From positions 930,001 through 994,000 of the forward strand of contig NW_026111765.1 of NCBI RefSeq assembly GCF_024679095.1: a stretch of DNA of 64,000 nucleotides. Reading direction: 5' to 3'. The DNA comes from Eriocheir sinensis (taxonomy: Eukaryota; Arthropoda; Malacostraca; Decapoda; Varunidae). A model generated the notes under the pieces. The model made no database searches. It saw nothing but the letters and a program-made list of their open reading frames with translations, and had not been told where the DNA came from. Positions 59,840-64,000 of the stretch are shown piece after piece. Made by a program: the position numbers and the translations under genes. Within the stretch, counting starts at the first letter, position 1, and each line of letters begins with the position of its first letter.

Positions 59840-62800
59840 TACAAAATACACATAAAATAACGTAAAATTGTATAAAACTATATACAAAAATAAACAAAAA
59901 TAATTAAATTTGTATGAAAATAGATATACAAAAGACACATAAAATAAGCTAAATTTCAATTGAAATAAATATAGAAAATACATAAAATAATGTAAATTTG
60001 TATCAAAATATATATTCAAATACACATATAATAACGTAAATTTGTATTAAAATATATAAACAAAATACACATTAAATAATGTAAATACGTATAAAAGATA
60101 TGTACGTAATGTAAAATATATAAAATTAAAGATGCAAAATACCCATAAAATATCTCATATTTAAAAAAAATATATACAAAAATACACATAAAATAATTAA
60201 ATTTGTATTAAAATAAATATACAAAATACACATACAATAAGGTAGATTTTAATTGAAATAGATATGCAAAAAACACATAAAATAATGAAAATTTTTATCA
60301 AAATATATACGTAAACAAAATACACATAAAATAATGTAAATACATAGAAAATATATATACAAAATACACATAAAATAATGTAAATTCGTATCAAAATAAA
60401 TAAACAAAATTTCCTCTAAAAGAATGTATATGTGTAGGAAAATATATATACAAAATACAAATAAAATAAAAAAATTTGTATAGAATTAATACAAAAATAC
60501 ACAAAAATAATTTAAATTTGTTTAAAAATAGATATGCAAAATACAAATGAAATTAGGCAAATTTTTATTGAAATACATATACAAAATACACATAAAATAA
60601 TGTAAATTTGTATGAAAATATATAAACAAATACACATAAGATAACGTAAATTTCCATAAAATATATGTACAAAATATACATTAAATAATGTAAATATGTC
60701 TAAAAATATATATACAAAATACACAGAATAACGTAAAATCGTATCAAAATAAATAAACAGACAATCAATAAAATAATGTAAATTTGTATGAAAATAAAGA
60801 TGCAAAATGCCCATATAATAACGCATATTTGTTTAAAAATATATATACAAAAATACACATAAAATAATTAAATTTGCATCAAAATAAATATACAAAAGGC
60901 ACATACAATAAAGAAAATTTGTATTGAAATAGATATGCGAAATACACATAAATAATGTAAATTTGTATCAAAATATATATACGAATACACATAAAATAGA
61001 GCAAATTTCTATGAAAATATATATTCAAAATACATATAAAATTATGTAAATAAGTATAAAAAAATATATATCAAATACACCTAAAATAATAAAAACTCGT
61101 ATCAAAATAAATAAACAAAATTCCGATAAAAGAACGTATATTTGTAGGAAAATAAATATACAAAATTCACATAAAATTACGAAAATTTGAATAAAAATAT
61201 ATACTAAAATACACAAAATTAATTTCAATTTGTATGAAAATAGATATACATAATACACATATAATTAGTTAAATATGTATATAAATACATGTACAAAATA
61301 CACATAAAATAATGTAAATTTGTATGAAATGAAAACAAATTGACATAAAATAACGTTCATTTGTATGAAATATATATACAAAATATACATAGAATAATGT
61401 AAAATCGTATCAAAATAAATACACAGAATATCAATAAAATAATGTAAATTTGTATGAAAATAAAGATGCAAAATACCCATAAAATAAAGCATTTTGGTAT
61501 GAAAATACATATACAAAAATACACATAGAATAATTAAATTTGTATTAAAATTAATATACAAAATGCACGTACAAAAAGGTAAATTTATATTGAAAAAATA
61601 TGCAAAATGCACATAAAACAATGTATATTTGTTTCAAAATATATATACGAATACATAAAATAACATATATTTCTATAGAAATATATATACAAAATACACA
61701 TGAAATGACGTAAATACGTATAAAAATATATATACGCAATACACATTAAATAATGTGAATTCGCGTCAAAATAAATAAACAAAATATCAATAAAAAATGT
61801 GTATTTGTATGAAAATAGATATACAAAATACACATAAAATATTTTAAATTTATATAAAACTCTTTTTATAAAAATATATATACCAAAATAATAAAATTTT
61901 TAAATTTGTATTACAATAACTATACAAAATGCACATACAATAAGGTAGATTTATATTGAAATAGATATGCTAAATACATATAAAACAATGTAAATTTGCT
62001 TCAAAATATATATACCAATACACATAAAATAACGTAGATTACTATAAAAATATATATACAAAATACATATTAAATGAAGTAAATACGTATAAGAAAATGT
62101 ATACAAAGTACACATAAAATAATTAAATTTGTATTAAAATAAATATACAAAATACACATACAATAAGGTGAATCTATATTGAAATAGATATGCAAAATAA
62201 ACATAAAATAATGTAAATTTGTATCAAATCATATACGAATACACACAATAAAATAACGTAAATTTTTATGAAAATATATATAAAAAATACACAAAATAAT
62301 GTAAATACGTAGAAAAATATATATACAAAATACACATAAAATTATGTAAATTCTTATGAAAATAAATGAACAAAATTCCACTAAAAGAATGTATATTTGT
62401 AGGAAAATATAAATACAAAATACAAATAAAATAACTTAAATTTGTATAAAAATATATAAAAAATACATAAAAATAATTTAAATTTGTTTGAAAATAGATA
62501 TGCAAAATACACATAAAACTAGGCAAATCTGTATTGAAATACATATACAAATTACACATAAAATATTGTAAATTTGTATGAAAATATATAAACAAATACA
62601 CATAAAATAGCGTAAATTTATATAAAATATATATACAAAATATACATTAAATAATGTAAATGTGTATAAAAATATATATACAAAATACACATAGAATAAT
62701 GTAAAATCGTATCAAAATAAATAAACAGAATATCAATAAAATAATGTAAATTTGTATGAAAATAAAGATGCAAAATACCCAAATAATAACGCATATTTTT

Positions 62801-63480
62801 ACAAAAATACACATAAAATAATTAAATTTGTATTAAAATAAATATACAAAATACACATACAATATGGTAAATTTGTATTGAAATAGATATGCAAAATAAA
62901 CATAAATAATGTAAATTTGTATCAAAATATATATACGAATACCCATAAAATAGAGTAAATTTCTATGAAAATATATATTCAAAACACAAATAAAATGATA
63001 TAAATAAGTATAAAAATATACATATCAAATACACCTAAAATAATGTAAATTCGTATAAAAATAAATAAACAAAATTACGATAAAAGATGCAAGATACACA
63101 TTAAATAATGTAAATATGTATAAAAAATATATATACAAAAAACAAATAGAATAATGTGAAATCGTATCAAAATAAATACACCGAATATTAATAAAATAAT
63201 GTAAATTTGTATGAAAATAAAGATGCAAAATTCCCATCAAATAGCGCATTTCTTATAAAAATATATATACCAAAATACACATAAAATATTTAAATTTGTA
63301 TTGAAATAAATATACAAAATGCACATACAATAAGGTAAATTTGTATTGAAAGAGATATGCAAAAATACATATAAAACAATGTAAATTTGTTTCAAAATAT
63401 ATATACGAATACACATAAAATAACGTAGATTTCTATAAAAATATATATACAAAATACACATAAAATTAAGTAAATACGTA
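59840..63480 (-). repeat. Segmental duplication S2, copy 2 (about 3.6 kb)
   Basis: Direct copy of 24390-28060. It lacks one monomer near 60305-60320 (AATATATACGTAAACAAAAT fusion) and keeps an intact GAATACACATAAAATAGAGC monomer near 60980, where the other copy has decamer slippage. Confidence 0.85.
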
Positions 63481-63562
63481 TAAAAAAATGTAAACAAAAT
63501 ACACATAAAATAATGTAAATTCGAAACAAAATAAATAAACAAAATACCAATAAAAGAATGTA

Positions 63563-64000
63563 TATCTATTTATTTTAATACAAAATCAAATATTTTTTGT
63601 TTTTTCGTATATATATTTTTATAAAAAATGTGTTATTTTATTGGTATTTTGCATCTTAATTTTCATACAAATTTACATTATTTTATTAATATTTTCTGTA
63701 TTTATTTTGATACGATTTTACATTATTTTATTTATGTTTTGTATATATTTTTTTATACATATTTACATTATTTAATGTGTTTTTTGTATATATATTTGAT
63801 ACATATTTACGTTATTTTAAGTTATTTTATGTGTATTTGTTTATATATTTTGACACAAATTTACAATATTTTATGGGTATTTTGTATATATATCTCAAAA
63901 GAAACTTACCTAGTTTTATATGTATTTTGAATATCTATTTTCATACAAACTCAAATTATTTTTATGTATGTTTGTATATATTTCAATACAAATTTTAGTT
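63563..64000 (+). repeat. 45-bp satellite block 31, T-rich strand up, runs off the window
   Basis: Plus-oriented monomers matching 17697-18210 at an offset of about 45.87 kb, but without the 100-bp TA insertion. The block continues past the window end. Confidence 0.92.

Larger units (their letters stand above)
56665..63562 (-). repeat. 45-bp satellite block 30, A-rich strand up
   Basis: Longest minus-oriented block. It contains the four-copy 525-bp tandem array (56948-59047), a 104-bp local duplication, and the second copy of duplication S2. It ends in junction J-C, shared with 17693. Confidence 0.93.

Overview
The window is almost entirely satellite DNA. Nearly all of the 64 kb is built from one very AT-rich monomer of about 45 bp. 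Read on its T-rich strand, the monomer has three boxes: TTACATTATTTTATGTGT, then a TTTTGTATATATA-like box, then TTTTCATACAAAT. I found no bacterial, viral or organellar genes, no rRNA or tRNA, and no CRISPR array. The organism is a eukaryote with large satellite blocks. An arthropod is my guess, only from the AT-rich satellite and the look of the single-copy island; the sequence does not prove it. A centromeric, pericentromeric or other heterochromatic location is likely but inferred.

Layout: the monomer switches strand about 29 times, giving 30 oriented blocks from about 80 bp to 7 kb. A-rich-strand-up blocks (marked -) dominate 1-5.7, 18.8-21.4, 24.4-29.5, 30.9-36.0 and 56.7-63.6 kb. T-rich-strand-up blocks (marked +) dominate 8.4-12.0, 38.7-47.2 and 50.2-56.7 kb. 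Within blocks, diverged monomer types follow in fixed order. This gives higher-order repeats of about 525 bp (four tandem copies at 56948-59047), about 706-718 bp (16 monomers; tandem at 8403-9120 and 9121 onward) and about 1027-1035 bp (23 monomers). Many strand-switch junctions recur elsewhere in direct or inverted orientation, so switched segments were copied as units. Several segmental duplications of 0.7-3.7 kb are visible. Five long (TA)n tracts (95-265 bp) sit inside monomers whose duplicate copies lack the expansion.

The one non-satellite stretch is a 1.2 kb island at 45480-46666. It is clearly richer in G+C and holds a 57-codon open frame with a good eukaryotic start context, a 22-base A run downstream on the same strand, and several short palindromes. 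It could be a degenerate transposable element, a retrocopy fragment or a first exon. The product is not recognised.

The many long open frames in the satellite are not genes. The consensus monomer has no stop codon in any frame of its T-rich strand, and 45 bp is 15 codons, so all three frames stay open and yield a 15-residue hydrophobic peptide repeat. No functional gene system can be supported in this window; the interest lies in the architecture of the satellite.
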